Source: Candidatus Nitrosocaldus schleperae (GTDB lineage: Archaea; Thermoproteota; Nitrososphaeria; Nitrososphaerales; Nitrosocaldaceae). Taken from it: a stretch of 64,000 bases of DNA. The notes under the pieces are model-generated. The model did not search any database and was not told where the DNA came from. It was given only the letters and a program-made list of their open reading frames with translations. Each line of letters starts with the position of its first letter. Positions within the stretch are counted from its first letter, which is position 1. Positions 1 to 8,340 of the stretch are shown in pieces. Location: positions 59,924 through 123,923 of the forward strand of contig JABXGR010000004.1 of the NCBI GenBank assembly GCA_013538805.1, given 5' to 3'. The translations under genes were made by a program, and so were the position numbers.

Positions 1-4
1 AAGT

Positions 5-988
5 ATGGGCCATAGGAAGCATAGTGCACCAAGGAGGGGTAGTCTAGCATATCTGCCAAGAGCAAGGGCAAGGAGCATAGAGTCTAGGATAAGGACATGG
101 CCAAGTATAGATGCTAAAGAGCCTAGGTTGTTGGGCTTTGCAGGGTTCAAGGCAGCAAACATCCATCTCATAAGCATAGATGATAGGGAGAGGACACCAA
201 ACTTTGGTAAGCCATTGATGAGTAGGGCAACTGTCATAGTTACTCCTCCCATGAGGGTTATAGGCATTAGAGCATATGAGAAGACAGTTTATGGTTTAAG
301 ATCACTCTTCGATATATATGCAGATGGGTTACCAAAGGAACTCTCAAGGAAGGTTAAGATCAAGCCTACTGAGCAGGGTATCGTTAATGATATAAAGTTG
401 GATGATGTTCATGAGTTGAGAGCAGTGGTTGCTGTAACCCCTAGAGCAGCAGGGTTGGAGCAGAAGAAGCCATTCGTATTTGAGGTTGGTGTTGGAGGCG
501 GGGATATAAAGGCACAGTTTGAATATCTGAAGAACCTGCTAGGCAAGGATGTTAGGATAAGTGATGTATTCAAGGTTGGGGAGTATGTTGATGTTAGTGC
601 AATAACCAAGGGCAAGGGCTTCGAAGGGCCTGTGACAAGATGGGGTATAAAGAGGAAGCAACACAAGTCAAGGAAGAGTGTTAGAGCAATAGGCACACTA
701 GGTCCAATAAGTCCTGCTACTGTAATGTATACAGTGCCTAGAGCAGGGCAGAGAGGCTTCCATCAGAGGCTAGAGTACAACAAGAGGATACTCATGGTTG
801 CTAGTGCAGATGAGAAGGATATAACACCAAAGGGAGGCTTTATGCACTTTGGCATACTCAAGGGAGATTACATAGTGCTTAGAGGTTCTATCCCAGGTGC
901 AATAAAGAGGCTTGTAAAGTTGAGGTATGCTATAAGACCAAAGGTTAAGAAGGTTGTTGAGCCTAAGATAATGGAGGTTATAGCATGA
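5..988 (+). CDS. rpl3: 50S ribosomal protein L3 (uL3)
   Basis: Archaeal uL3, a large-subunit protein whose central extension reaches the peptidyl transferase centre. The 327-residue length and the N-terminus (MGHRKHSAPRRGSLAYLPR) fit archaeal L3, and the GFKAANIHLI and KGFEGPVTRWG stretches are family hallmarks. It is the first gene of a co-oriented ribosomal cluster and its stop overlaps the start of L4 by four bases. The promoter lies outside the window. The product call is secure. Confidence 0.97.
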   Translation: MGHRKHSAPRRGSLAYLPRARARSIESRIRTWPSIDAKEPRLLGFAGFKAANIHLISIDDRERTPNFGKPLMSRATVIVTPPMRVIGIRAYEKTVYGLRSLFDIYADGLPKELSRKVKIKPTEQGIVNDIKLDDVHELRAVVAVTPRAAGLEQKKPFVFEVGVGGGDIKAQFEYLKNLLGKDVRISDVFKVGEYVDVSAITKGKGFEGPVTRWGIKRKQHKSRKSVRAIGTLGPISPATVMYTVPRAGQRGFHQRLEYNKRILMVASADEKDITPKGGFMHFGILKGDYIVLRGSIPGAIKRLVKLRYAIRPKVKKVVEPKIMEVIA

Positions 989-1800
989 TGAGCGTAAATG
1001 TATACAACCTAGAGGGTAGCAAGGTTGAGCAGGTAGAACTGCCAAGGGTATTCTTAACCCCTTACAGGGTTGATCTGATACACAAAGCCTTTGTTCACAT
1101 CCAATCCAGATCATTCCAACCACAGGGGAGGGATCCATTGGCAGGGATGAGGGTGAGTGCAGAGTCTAGGGGTACAGGACTTGGCATAGCAAGGATGGCA
1201 AGGATCAAGGGTGAAGGGATGAGGAGATCTGGTCAGGCTGGAGGGGTTGCTGGTGTAGTTAAGGGCAGGTTAACCCATCCACCAAGAGCAGAGAAGGTTA
1301 TAGTTAAGGGGTTGAACAGGAAGGAGAAGCATCTAGCATTGTGTAGTGCAATAGCAGCAACAGCGATAAGGGAAGTGGTCAAGGCTAGAGGGCATAGGAT
1401 ACCAGATGATATTGAACTTCCATTGGTAGTTACTGATGATATTGAGAGTATAAGCAAGAGCAAGGACCTGCTCAAGGTTCTCAATGCACTAAGGCTCTCA
1501 GATGATCTTGAGAGGGCAAGGACAAGCATAAGGAAGAGGAGTGGCAAGGCAAGGATGCGTGGAAGGAAGCAGTATATAGCGAAGAGTGCCCTTATAATAG
1601 TGAAGAGTGCTGATAGTATAGCAAAGGCAGCAGGTTCTATACCAGGTGTGGAGGTTGTGCCAGTGAGCAGGCTAAGTGTGCTCCATCTTGCCCCTGGAGG
1701 TCATGCTGGAAGACTCTGCATATGGAGCAAGGGTGCACTTGAGAGCATAAGGGATATGAGCAATAACGCAATAGAGTTGATGGAGGTTATGGCTAGATGA
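985..1800 (+). CDS. rpl4: 50S ribosomal protein L4 (uL4)
   Basis: Archaeal/eukaryal-type uL4 of 271 residues, a large-subunit protein lining the exit tunnel. The tunnel-loop region is visible as GLGIARMARIKGEGMRRSGQAGG followed by TRPPRAEK-like text (residues about 65-105), and the C-terminal part carries RGRKQYIAKSALIIV. The ATG overlaps the L3 stop (ATGA) and the L4 stop overlaps the L23 start in the same way, so L3-L4-L23 are translationally coupled. Confidence 0.96.
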   Translation: MMSVNVYNLEGSKVEQVELPRVFLTPYRVDLIHKAFVHIQSRSFQPQGRDPLAGMRVSAESRGTGLGIARMARIKGEGMRRSGQAGGVAGVVKGRLTHPPRAEKVIVKGLNRKEKHLALCSAIAATAIREVVKARGHRIPDDIELPLVVTDDIESISKSKDLLKVLNALRLSDDLERARTSIRKRSGKARMRGRKQYIAKSALIIVKSADSIAKAAGSIPGVEVVPVSRLSVLHLAPGGHAGRLCIWSKGALESIRDMSNNAIELMEVMAR

Positions 1801-2060
1801 ATGCTGAGCAGGCTAGGAGCATAATAATCAGGCCTTATATAACTGAGAAGGTCTACACCAAGATGGATAAGGAGGATATGCTAGCATTCATAGTAGATGA
1901 TAAGGCAGATAAGCAGAGTATAAAGGAGGCTATAAAGATACTCTACAACGTTGATGTTCTTGCTGTTAACACAGCAAGGACGATATATGGCAAGAAGGCA
2001 TATGTTAAGTTCCAGGCTGGGGTAGCAAGGGATCTAGCAACCAAGCTAGGATTGGTCTGA
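1797..2060 (+). CDS. rpl23: 50S ribosomal protein L23 (uL23)
   Basis: uL23 of 87 residues binds 23S rRNA near the exit tunnel and docks SRP and the Sec translocon. IIRPYITEKVYTKMD at the N-terminus and the central AIKILYNVDVLAVNTARTI are typical; length matches archaeal L23. Starts within the L4 stop. It is followed by 136 bp without a gene, where most archaea carry L2, and the downstream strand begins with an ATT/ATC simple-sequence tract. Confidence 0.95.
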   Translation: MNAEQARSIIIRPYITEKVYTKMDKEDMLAFIVDDKADKQSIKEAIKILYNVDVLAVNTARTIYGKKAYVKFQAGVARDLATKLGLV

Positions 2061-2090
2061 TTATTATTATTATCATCATCTACTCTATTC
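2061..2090 (+). repeat. ATT/ATC trinucleotide tract after L23
   Basis: Directly after the L23 stop the sequence is a run of TTA/ATT then ATC triplets. A very similar run follows L6 (8040-8072) and in-frame versions encode Asn/Asp runs in several genes of this window. It may contribute to transcription termination, as T-rich stretches do in archaea, but that is inference. Confidence 0.5.
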
Positions 2091-2196
2091 ATCAATCCAC
2101 TAATCAATCTTATACCATATCTACTTAAAGAACATTGCATATATGTATCATCTCATGATATAATTAACACGTTAGATTTAATAGAGGCTAACTTGC

Positions 2197-2604
2197 ATGG
2201 ATGCAGATATGGTGAAGGAGTTCAGATACAGGGGTAGAACCCTGCAGGAGTTGCAGGAGATGAGTATGGAGGAGTTGATCAGTATTCTACCCTCTAGAAT
2301 TAGGAGAACCTTGAGACGTGGGCTTGGAGAGGAGAGGCTTAAATTGTTGAGGGAAGTGAAGGCTGCCAAGGATAACCCTTCAGGCAAGCCTGTAAAGACA
2401 CATCTACGTGATATGCCTATCCTCCCCAACATGGTTGGTCTCACCATACATGTTACTAATGGTAAAGAGTTTGTTCCTATCGAGATCAAGCCAGAGATGA
2501 TAGGCCATTACCTTGGTGAGTATGCTATACCAAACAAGCCTGTTAAGCATGGTACCCCAGGCATAGGTGCCTCAAGATCAAGCCTCTACGTACCATTGAA
2601 GTGA
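2197..2604 (+). CDS. rps19: 30S ribosomal protein S19 (uS19)
   Basis: uS19 of 135 residues, a small-subunit head protein contacting S13 and the A-site tRNA region. The archaeal form has an N-terminal extension ([15 protein letters not shown]) before the conserved core [17 protein letters not shown] and the C-terminal GHYLGEYA...[13 protein letters not shown]. The ATG at 2197 opens the protein; a second in-frame ATG at 2209 (MVKEFRYRG) is an alternative. A TTAAC/AGATTTAA-rich stretch at about 2162-2181 could be a promoter restarting transcription after the L23-S19 gap. Confidence 0.95.
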   Translation: MDADMVKEFRYRGRTLQELQEMSMEELISILPSRIRRTLRRGLGEERLKLLREVKAAKDNPSGKPVKTHLRDMPILPNMVGLTIHVTNGKEFVPIEIKPEMIGHYLGEYAIPNKPVKHGTPGIGASRSSLYVPLK

Positions 2605-2619
2605 TATGGTGGTGTCATC

Positions 2620-3093
2620 ATGCCAGAGTTCGATTACACATTCAAGAAGCAGTATGATAAGAGCAAGCATGTAAGGGCAAGCATAAGGGAGGTTGATATC
2701 TCACATAAGCATGCAATAGAGATATGCAATGCAATAAAGGGGATGAGGTTGGAGAAGGCAAAGGAGTACCTTGAGAAGGTTGTAGCAAAGGAGATACCTG
2801 TACCATTCAGGCATTACCATACAAAGGTTGGGCATAGGTCTGAGTTGAAGGGCAAGAATGCATTCCCTGCTGGAAGGTACCCTGTCAAGGCAGCAAGGGA
2901 GATACTACGCCTACTTGAAAACCTTGAGGCAAATAGCGAGTACAAAGGGATGGATCTTGATAGAGTTACAATAATACATGCATGTGCATACCCAGGAGTT
3001 AAGATAAGGAAGTTCATTCCTAGGGCATTTGGAAGGAGTAGTGCAAGGTTCAATACACTTACGCATGTTGAGTTGGTTGCTGCTGAGAAGTGA
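2620..3093 (+). CDS. rpl22: 50S ribosomal protein L22 (uL22)
   Basis: Archaeal/eukaryal-type uL22 (157 residues; L17 in eukaryotes), whose beta-hairpin lines the exit tunnel. Typical segments are SIREVDISHKHAIEICNAI, YPVKAAREILRLLENLEANSEYKG and the conserved C-terminal PRAFGRSS. A GGTGGTGTC stretch precedes the ATG at 2620. S3 starts 12 bases after its stop. Confidence 0.95.
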   Translation: MPEFDYTFKKQYDKSKHVRASIREVDISHKHAIEICNAIKGMRLEKAKEYLEKVVAKEIPVPFRHYHTKVGHRSELKGKNAFPAGRYPVKAAREILRLLENLEANSEYKGMDLDRVTIIHACAYPGVKIRKFIPRAFGRSSARFNTLTHVELVAAEK

Positions 3094-3105
3094 TTGGTGA
3101 GGGGT

Positions 3106-3780
3106 ATGTCAAAGCAAGAGTATAGTTCAACAAAGGCAATAATGAGGAACTTCTTCAGGAACTCAGAGCTCGATGAGTTCTTGGAGAGGGAGCTTGCACA
3201 TGCAGGCTATGGTGGTGCAGAGATACAGAAGACGCCTTTGGGCACCAGGATAACAGTATATGTAACAAGACCAGGGCTCATAATAGGTAGGAAGGGTTTT
3301 GGTATAAGGGAGTTAACAAGCAAGTTGGAGAAGGAGTTCGGGCTTGAGAACCCTCAAGTCTCAGTACTTGAGATAGAGGTGCCTGAACTCAACCCTAGGA
3401 TAATAGCAAATAGGGTTGCACAGATGATAAGCAGGGGTACAGCATTTAGGAGGGCAGCATTATGGGCACTCAACACTATAATGGATGCAGGTGCAATGGG
3501 TGCTGAAGTAGTCATCTCTGGCAAGTTGAGGAGTGAGAGGGCATCTTTTGAGAAGTACACTGCTGGCATACTACCAAAGAGCGGTGATCCAGCAGAGAGA
3601 GCAGTGAAGGAGGCAGTAGCACACGTGCTCCTTAAGATGGGACTCTATGGAATAAAGATAAAGATAGCATACAAGGATGCACTACCAGCAGAGTTTGAGT
3701 TAAGGGATGGTGGTGATGTAAGCAAGGCTGAGGTAGAACCTACTCTCAATGAAGAGGAGGGGAAGGTGCAGAGTAAGTAA
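3106..3780 (+). CDS. rps3: 30S ribosomal protein S3 (uS3)
   Basis: uS3 with an N-terminal KH domain (VYVTRPGLIIGRKGFGIREL) and the C-terminal S3 domain (ISGKLRSERA, GDPAERAVKEA); it sits at the mRNA entry site of the small subunit. I place the start at the ATG at 3106 (MSKQEYSST), because the TTG at 3094 lies inside a GGTGAGGGG ribosome-binding sequence. The acidic C-terminal tail is usual for archaeal S3. Confidence 0.95.
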   Translation: MSKQEYSSTKAIMRNFFRNSELDEFLERELAHAGYGGAEIQKTPLGTRITVYVTRPGLIIGRKGFGIRELTSKLEKEFGLENPQVSVLEIEVPELNPRIIANRVAQMISRGTAFRRAALWALNTIMDAGAMGAEVVISGKLRSERASFEKYTAGILPKSGDPAERAVKEAVAHVLLKMGLYGIKIKIAYKDALPAEFELRDGGDVSKAEVEPTLNEEEGKVQSK

Positions 3781-3795
3781 AAGGAGGTGCGTGAG

Positions 3796-4005
3796 ATGGC
3801 AAGGCTGAAGTTAAAGGATCTCAAGGCTCTAAACGATGATGAACTCAAGGCAAAGTTATCAGAGTTAAGGTCAGAACTAGCAAAGATAATGGTAGAGAGA
3901 GCAAAGGGTACAATAAAGAAGGAGAGTGGAAAGGTTAAGTACATGAGGCGTGATATAGCAAGGATTCTAACCATACTTGGTGAGAGGAGGAGAGGGAGGG
4001 TATAA
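3796..4005 (+). CDS. rpl29: 50S ribosomal protein L29 (uL29)
   Basis: uL29, a short two-helix large-subunit protein near the exit tunnel (MARLKLKDLKALNDDEL...). The start is the ATG at 3796, seven bases after a strong AAGGAGGTG ribosome-binding site at 3781-3789; the upstream GTG at 3787 lies within that site. In many euryarchaea aIF1 (SUI1) follows L29; here it is at 43693 and Rnp1 follows directly. Confidence 0.93.
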   Translation: MARLKLKDLKALNDDELKAKLSELRSELAKIMVERAKGTIKKESGKVKYMRRDIARILTILGERRRGRV

Positions 4006-4058
4006 TGCTAATGGTGGTGATAGCAGCACCAAGTTGATACGTGTAGGAGGTTATGGTA

Positions 4059-4355
4059 ATGAGGTTGAGAGAGGATAATATATATGCACATGAGCTTATA
4101 GGCCTAGAGTTGATGGTAGAGGAGAGTAGTGATCCAACACTCAAAGGATTGCATGGTAAGGTTGTATTTGAGAGCAAGAATATGCTCTATATTAAGGTAG
4201 ATAGCAAGGTAAAGGCTTTACCGAAGGCTATAGTAAGGTTAGTATTAACTCTACCAGATTGGAGTAGATGCAAGGTTGAGGGTAAGGATTTAATTGGTAG
4301 ACCAGAGGATAGGATTGAGAGGATAGATAGGGTGATGATGCATGGTAGAAGGTGA
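4059..4355 (+). CDS. rnp1: Ribonuclease P protein component 1 (Rpp29/Rnp1)
   Basis: Rpp29 homologue, the archaeal RNase P protein that works with the RNase P RNA to remove tRNA 5' leaders. The Sm-like barrel is recognisable from AHELIGLELMVEES, GLHGKVVFESKNMLYI and the C-terminal DLIGRPEDRI. The ATG at 4059 is eight bases from GTAGGAGG, a better fit than the ATG at 4053. Its 3' end overlaps the S17 start by 14 bases, the conserved archaeal order. Confidence 0.92.
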   Translation: MRLREDNIYAHELIGLELMVEESSDPTLKGLHGKVVFESKNMLYIKVDSKVKALPKAIVRLVLTLPDWSRCKVEGKDLIGRPEDRIERIDRVMMHGRR

Positions 4356-4722
4356 TTCAAGTACTAACATCAGTAGTAATAGCAAGGCTAGGAATATAGG
4401 GTTAGAGGTTACGCTACCTGCTAGATCATGCAATGATCTCAAATGCCCATTCCATGGGAGGTTAAGCATAAGGGGTAAGTTGCTTACTGGCATAGTCGTT
4501 AGCAAGAAGGCAAAGAAGATGGTGGTTATAGAGAGGTACTATCAGCAGTACATAAAGAAGTACAAGAGGTATGAGAGGAGGAGGAGCAAGATACATGCTT
4601 ATCTTCCAGAGTGTATGGATGTTGAGGAGGGTGATGAGGTGCTTGTAGGTGAGTGTAGGCCATTGAGCAAGACGGTTGCATTTGCACTGTTGGAGGTGAG
4701 GAAGAAGAGGCATGGCAGGTAA
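4342..4722 (+). CDS. rps17: 30S ribosomal protein S17 (uS17)
   Basis: Archaeal uS17 of 126 residues, an OB-fold primary 16S rRNA-binding protein. The core CPFHGRLSIRGKLLTGIVVS and ERRRSKIHAYLPECMDVEEGDEVLVGECRPLSKTVAF (split here by position 95) match the family. It overlaps Rnp1 upstream and L14 downstream (4712-4722), so the three are probably coupled. The first 20 residues are Ser/Asn-rich and variable. Confidence 0.94.
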   Translation: MVEGDSSTNISSNSKARNIGLEVTLPARSCNDLKCPFHGRLSIRGKLLTGIVVSKKAKKMVVIERYYQQYIKKYKRYERRRSKIHAYLPECMDVEEGDEVLVGECRPLSKTVAFALLEVRKKRHGR

Positions 4723-5146
4723 GAGTAGAGCGGTATCAGCAAAGGGGGTTGAGGAGTTTAAGCCCCATATAACTAGAGCAATACCAGTCTATGCAAATCT
4801 TGTGTGTGCTGATAACACTGGTGCAAAGATAGTGCAAGTAATCCAGGTCAATAGGTACAAGGGTAGGTTATCCAGGTACCCAGCAGCATCTGTAGGGGAT
4901 CTTGTAACGGTAGTAGTTAAGAAGGGTCCTCCAGAGTTAAGGAAGCAGATATTTGGTGCAGTTATAGTACGCCAGAAGTACCCTATAAGGAGGCCTAATG
5001 GTCTTAGGATATGCTTTGAGGATAATGCAGCAATCCTCATAACACCAGAAGGGGATGTGAAGGGTACAGATATAAAGGGTCCAGTCGCTGCAGAGGCTGC
5101 AGAGAGATGGCCAAGGATAGCAAACCTCGCATCCATGATAGTATAG
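4712..5146 (+). CDS. rpl14: 50S ribosomal protein L14 (uL14)
   Basis: uL14 of 144 residues, a beta-barrel protein at the subunit interface. ANLVCADNTGAKIVQVI, SVGDLVTVVVKKG and RPNGLRICFEDNAAILI are diagnostic. The start overlaps the S17 end by 11 bases. The C-terminus GPVAAEAAERWPRIANLAS is the usual archaeal ending. Confidence 0.96.
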   Translation: MAGKSRAVSAKGVEEFKPHITRAIPVYANLVCADNTGAKIVQVIQVNRYKGRLSRYPAASVGDLVTVVVKKGPPELRKQIFGAVIVRQKYPIRRPNGLRICFEDNAAILITPEGDVKGTDIKGPVAAEAAERWPRIANLASMIV

Positions 5147-5170
5147 TTGGTAATAATGGTGGTGATACGC

Positions 5171-5533
5171 ATGAAGAGATCACTTGCTAGGCTCAAGCAG
5201 ATATATAGTGCCCCATTGCATAGGAGGAGCAAACAGGTATGCTCTACCCTATCTGAGGAGTTGAGGAGGCAGTATGGAAGGAGGAGTGTAAGGGTAAGGA
5301 AGGGTGATACTGTGAGGGTGCTTAGAGGAGAGTACAAGGGTGTTGAGGGCAAGGTGCAGAGGGTGCATGTGAAGGATTGCAGGCTGGAGATTGAAGGCCT
5401 ACAGAGGGAGAAGGTAAGGGGCGATAAAGTGCCTGTTCTTGTACATGCCTCAAAGGTCATGGTTATAGCATTGAATATGGAAGATAAGATGAGAGAGGCT
5501 ATACTAAGGAGAAAGGGTACTACTACTGGTTGA
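5171..5533 (+). CDS. rpl24: 50S ribosomal protein L24 (uL24)
   Basis: uL24, a KOW-domain assembly-initiator protein of the large subunit. I start at the ATG at 5171 (MKRSLARLKQIYSAPLHRR), where archaeal L24 proteins begin; it is preceded by GGTGGTGA. The upstream TTG (5147) and ATG (5156) are in frame but would add residues not usual in the family. The KOW motif RKGDTVRVLRGEYKGVEGKV is clear. Confidence 0.93.
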   Translation: MKRSLARLKQIYSAPLHRRSKQVCSTLSEELRRQYGRRSVRVRKGDTVRVLRGEYKGVEGKVQRVHVKDCRLEIEGLQREKVRGDKVPVLVHASKVMVIALNMEDKMREAILRRKGTTTG

Positions 5534-5549
5534 TGGTGGGTGAGTAATC

Positions 5550-6287
5550 ATGGGCAAGAAGTCTGGCTCAAATAGGTTGAAGAGGCAGATGATGCCAGCA
5601 TTCTGGCAAGTGCCTAGGAAGGCTTATAGATTTGCTATAAGACCTATACCAGGACCCCATCCTATAGATAGATGCTACCCTCTAGGCATACTGCTTAGAG
5701 ATGTGCTCAAGGCTGTGAGTAACATTAGGGAGGCTGAGAGGGTTCTCCACAATGGGTATGTGTATGTTGATGGTGTAAAGAGGTACGATATCCACTTCCC
5801 CGTTGGGTTGATGGATGTAGTTGAACTACAACCATTGAAGAAGGTGTACAGGCTACTTCCAATGGATGGGTTCATACTCAAGCCTGTAGAGATAACAGGA
5901 GAAGGGGAGAAGGAGAAGAACCTTAAGATATGCAAGGTCATCAACAAACTAAGTGTTAAAGGAGGCAGGATTCAGTATACTCTCCATGATGGAAGGAATA
6001 TACTTGATGGCTCTAGGTTTGATGGTATAACCATCAATGACACCATGCTCATAAAGGTGCCAGAGCAAGAGGTTATAGATCTTGTTAAGATGGAGAAGGG
6101 TGCACTAGCAATAATAATAGCAGGTGATAATGCTGGTACCATTGGGAGGATCGTTGAGGTTAAGGAAGGTACAATAACACTACCAAAGAGGGTTGTTATG
6201 GAGAGTGATGGCAAGAGGCTAGAGATACCAGTAGATATAGTTATGGCTATAGGTAGGGAGAGACCATTGCTAAGCATACATGCATAA
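5550..6287 (+). CDS. rps4e: 30S ribosomal protein S4e (eS4)
   Basis: eS4, an archaeal/eukaryal small-subunit protein of 245 residues with an N-terminal S4-like RNA-binding region (VLHNGYVYVDGVKRYDIHFPVGLMD), a central domain (LHDGRNIL) and a C-terminal KOW segment (GDNAGTIGRIVEV). GGTGGGTGA upstream of the ATG serves as ribosome-binding site. It lies between L24 and L5 as in most archaea. Confidence 0.95.
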   Translation: MGKKSGSNRLKRQMMPAFWQVPRKAYRFAIRPIPGPHPIDRCYPLGILLRDVLKAVSNIREAERVLHNGYVYVDGVKRYDIHFPVGLMDVVELQPLKKVYRLLPMDGFILKPVEITGEGEKEKNLKICKVINKLSVKGGRIQYTLHDGRNILDGSRFDGITINDTMLIKVPEQEVIDLVKMEKGALAIIIAGDNAGTIGRIVEVKEGTITLPKRVVMESDGKRLEIPVDIVMAIGRERPLLSIHA

Positions 6288-6335
6288 GATGAGATGGGAA
6301 TAAATGGGGGTTAAGGGTTGGAGAGTGGAGAGCAT

Positions 6336-6857
6336 ATGAGCTTGGTGTTGAAGGAGAATGCGATGAGGGAGATAAGGATAGGCAAAGTGGTTATAAATGC
6401 TGCTATAGGCAAGTCAGGAGAGCCTATAGAGAGGGCTAAGAAGATATTAGAGGAGTTGACTGGTCAGATGCCAGCTGTAAGGACAGCAAAGAAGACGATC
6501 AGGGACTTTGGTATCCACAAGGGCGAGCCTATAGCAGTTATAGTAACGTTAAGGAAGGAGAGGGCTCTTCAAGTACTGAAGAGACTACTTGCAGCAAAAG
6601 GCAATAGGATAAAGAGTTCATCGTTCGATGAGTATGGTAATGTATCATTTGGCATAAAGGAACATATAGATATACCTGGTGTAAAGTACAAGCCAGAGTT
6701 GGGTATAATAGGTATGGATGTATGCATTGCTCTAGAACGCCCAGGTTATAGGGTTGCTAGGCGCAAGATCATGCCATGTAAGATAGGCAAGGAGCATAGG
6801 GTAAGCAAGCAAGAGGCTATAGAGTTCTTCAAGGCTCTTGGTGTAGAGGTGGTCTGA
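6336..6857 (+). CDS. rpl5: 50S ribosomal protein L5 (uL5)
   Basis: uL5 of 173 residues, which binds 5S rRNA in the central protuberance. IGKVVINAAIGKSGEPIERAKKIL, RTAKKTIRDFGIHKGEP and the central GNVSFGIKEHIDIPGVKYKPE are family signatures. The ATG at 6336 follows a GGAG element; the TTG at 6318 is in frame but lies before that element. S14 begins immediately after the stop. Confidence 0.94.
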   Translation: MSLVLKENAMREIRIGKVVINAAIGKSGEPIERAKKILEELTGQMPAVRTAKKTIRDFGIHKGEPIAVIVTLRKERALQVLKRLLAAKGNRIKSSSFDEYGNVSFGIKEHIDIPGVKYKPELGIIGMDVCIALERPGYRVARRKIMPCKIGKEHRVSKQEAIEFFKALGVEVV

Positions 6858-7037
6858 TTGGCTAAGGTTAGGGACTTTGCACTGACTGGCAGGAAGGAGA
6901 GGAAGTATGGTAAGGGCTCTAGGTGGTGTAGGCGTTGCGGCCAATATACAGCAATAATACAGAAGTACGATCTTCTACTCTGCAGGCAGTGCTTCAGGGA
7001 AGTAGCAAAGAGGATAGGCTTCAAGAAGTACATGTGA
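6858..7037 (+). CDS. rps14: 30S ribosomal protein S14 type Z (uS14)
   Basis: A 59-codon gene beginning with TTG directly after the L5 stop (TGATTG). The product contains two CxxC pairs, WCRRCGQY and [11 protein letters not shown], forming the zinc site of archaeal uS14, and ends IGFKKYM. It packs against S3 and S10 in the head of the small subunit. The position between L5 and S8 is the conserved one. The TTG start is inferred because no ATG is available. Confidence 0.93.
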   Translation: MAKVRDFALTGRKERKYGKGSRWCRRCGQYTAIIQKYDLLLCRQCFREVAKRIGFKKYM

Positions 7038-7048
7038 GGTGATGATTT

Positions 7049-7441
7049 ATGCCAGCACTGAACGTAGTTGCAAACCTCTTCTCAACAATATACAACAATG
7101 AGATGAGGAGGAAGAGATCATGCATAATTATGCCAATATCTAAGCTTACGCTAGAGGTGCTAAGGGTCATGAAGGAGCATGGGTTCATAGGCGATTACCA
7201 ATATGTTGATGATGGTAGAGGTGGCAAGGCTGTTGTACAACTACTCTCACGGGTAAACAAGTGTAATGTTATAACACCTAGGTTCAGCGTCAAGAAGGAT
7301 GGGTATGATGAGTGGGATAGGCAGTACCTTCCCTCATATAGTAGGGGAATACTCATAGTCTCAACCCCTCTAGGTGTAATGTCACACCATGAGGCACAGA
7401 GTAAGGGTATTGGAGGTGTGCTTATAGGATATGTCTACTAG
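7049..7441 (+). CDS. rps8: 30S ribosomal protein S8 (uS8)
   Basis: uS8 of 130 residues, a primary binder of the 16S central domain. The N-terminal DVVANLFSTIYN-like helix, ISKLTLEVLRVMKEHGFIGDY and C-terminal RGILIVSTPLGVMSHHEA support the call. GGTGATG precedes the ATG. The stop overlaps the L6 start by about 11 bases. Confidence 0.95.
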   Translation: MPALNVVANLFSTIYNNEMRRKRSCIIMPISKLTLEVLRVMKEHGFIGDYQYVDDGRGGKAVVQLLSRVNKCNVITPRFSVKKDGYDEWDRQYLPSYSRGILIVSTPLGVMSHHEAQSKGIGGVLIGYVY

Positions 7442-8003
7442 CAGGGAGAGTATGAGTATTGCTCTAGAGGCTGTAGTTGATGTGCCAGATGGTGTACAGG
7501 TAAGTATGCATGGTAGGGTACTTGAGGTAAAAGGTCCTAAGGGTAGAGTAAGCAAAGACCTCAGCAAGATACCTGTTAATATAAGCATAGATGGCTCAAA
7601 TGTAAGGATAAGTCCATTGATGGTAAGGGGTAAGCCAAGGCGTAAGGATAAGGCCATTATGAATACCATGAGGTCTATAGTAAAGAATATGATTGAAGGT
7701 GTCCTTCATGGCTACACGTACAAGTTAAAGATAGTGCATGCACACTTCCCCATCTCAGTTAAGATTAAGGGTAAGCAAGTGCTTATAGAGAACTTCATAG
7801 GGGAGCGTTCTCCTAGAGTAGCTGAGATAGTTGGGGATTGTAAGGTTAGCATAGAGGGTGATGATATTATAGTCAAGGGCACAAGCATAGAGGATGTAGC
7901 ACAGACAGCAGCAAACATAGAGAATGCTACACGCATAAAGGAGAAGGATGCAAGGGTATTCCTTGATGGTATATACATATATGCAAAGGAAAAGGGTATG
8001 TAG
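7431..8003 (+). CDS. rpl6: 50S ribosomal protein L6 (uL6)
   Basis: uL6 made of two similar domains, near the factor-binding site. The second domain has PISVKIKGKQVLIENFIGERSPR, typical of archaeal L6. I keep the ATG at 7431 (overlap with S8); the ATG at 7452 (MSIALEAVVDVPDG) follows GGGAGAG and may be the real start. L6 ends the cluster here; L32e, L19e, L18, S5, L30 and L15 do not follow. Confidence 0.93.
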   Translation: MSTSRESMSIALEAVVDVPDGVQVSMHGRVLEVKGPKGRVSKDLSKIPVNISIDGSNVRISPLMVRGKPRRKDKAIMNTMRSIVKNMIEGVLHGYTYKLKIVHAHFPISVKIKGKQVLIENFIGERSPRVAEIVGDCKVSIEGDDIIVKGTSIEDVAQTAANIENATRIKEKDARVFLDGIYIYAKEKGM

Positions 8004-8183
8004 ATTAAAGTGAAGTGCTATTCATGCTATTGCTCCATCCTCCTCATTATTATTATTATCATTATCATCATCCCTCCATGTATACATCTACCCTCCTACC
8101 TACACGATGATTCTATAGTATAGCCTCTACGTTTGTTATGATGTAGAAAAGATTAAATCGACTAACCAGCATTACCGCTTTAG
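8004..8183. other. Intergenic region between L6 and tRNA-Asn
   Basis: No gene is supported. It contains a pyrimidine-rich stretch with an ATT/ATC trinucleotide run (about 8040-8072) that may act as the terminator of the ribosomal cluster, and an AT-rich AAAAGATTAAA box at 8147-8157, suitably placed to be the TATA element of the tRNA gene. Confidence 0.5.
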
Positions 8184-8260
8184 GCCGCCGTAGCTCAGCG
8201 TGGTAGAGCGGCTGGCTGTTAACCAGTCGGTCGTCGGTTCGAGTCCGACCGGCGGCGCCA
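8184..8260 (+). tRNA. tRNA-Asn (GTT), CCA encoded
   Basis: A complete cloverleaf can be drawn by eye: acceptor GCCGCCG pairing with CGGCGGC, D-arm starting GCTC, anticodon arm GCTGG-CTGTTAA-CCAGT with anticodon GTT, and T-arm GTCGG-TTCGAGT-CCGAC. The discriminator is G and the CCA tail is encoded at 8258-8260. No intron is present. Confidence 0.95.
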
Positions 8261-8310
8261 CATCCCAATAAGACGCTCATAATTCAAATGGGTTGTGCTC
8301 TATCAGCACC

Positions 8311-8320
8311 GTTTTTATAT
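8311..8320 (+). promoter_or_regulatory. TATA box of the 8341 gene
   Basis: GTTTTTATAT centred about 25 bp before the ATG at 8341; transcription would begin at or next to the start codon, giving a leaderless mRNA. Confidence 0.55.
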
Positions 8321-8340
8321 CACGGTAGAATAACAATACT

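Noticed and set aside
2061..2196. Possible residual L2 gene between L23 and S19
   Set aside because: 136 bp is far too short and no L2-like reading frame is present.
4789..5460. 223-codon minus-strand ORF across L14 and L24
   Set aside because: Lies antisense to two certain ribosomal protein genes and has no family features.
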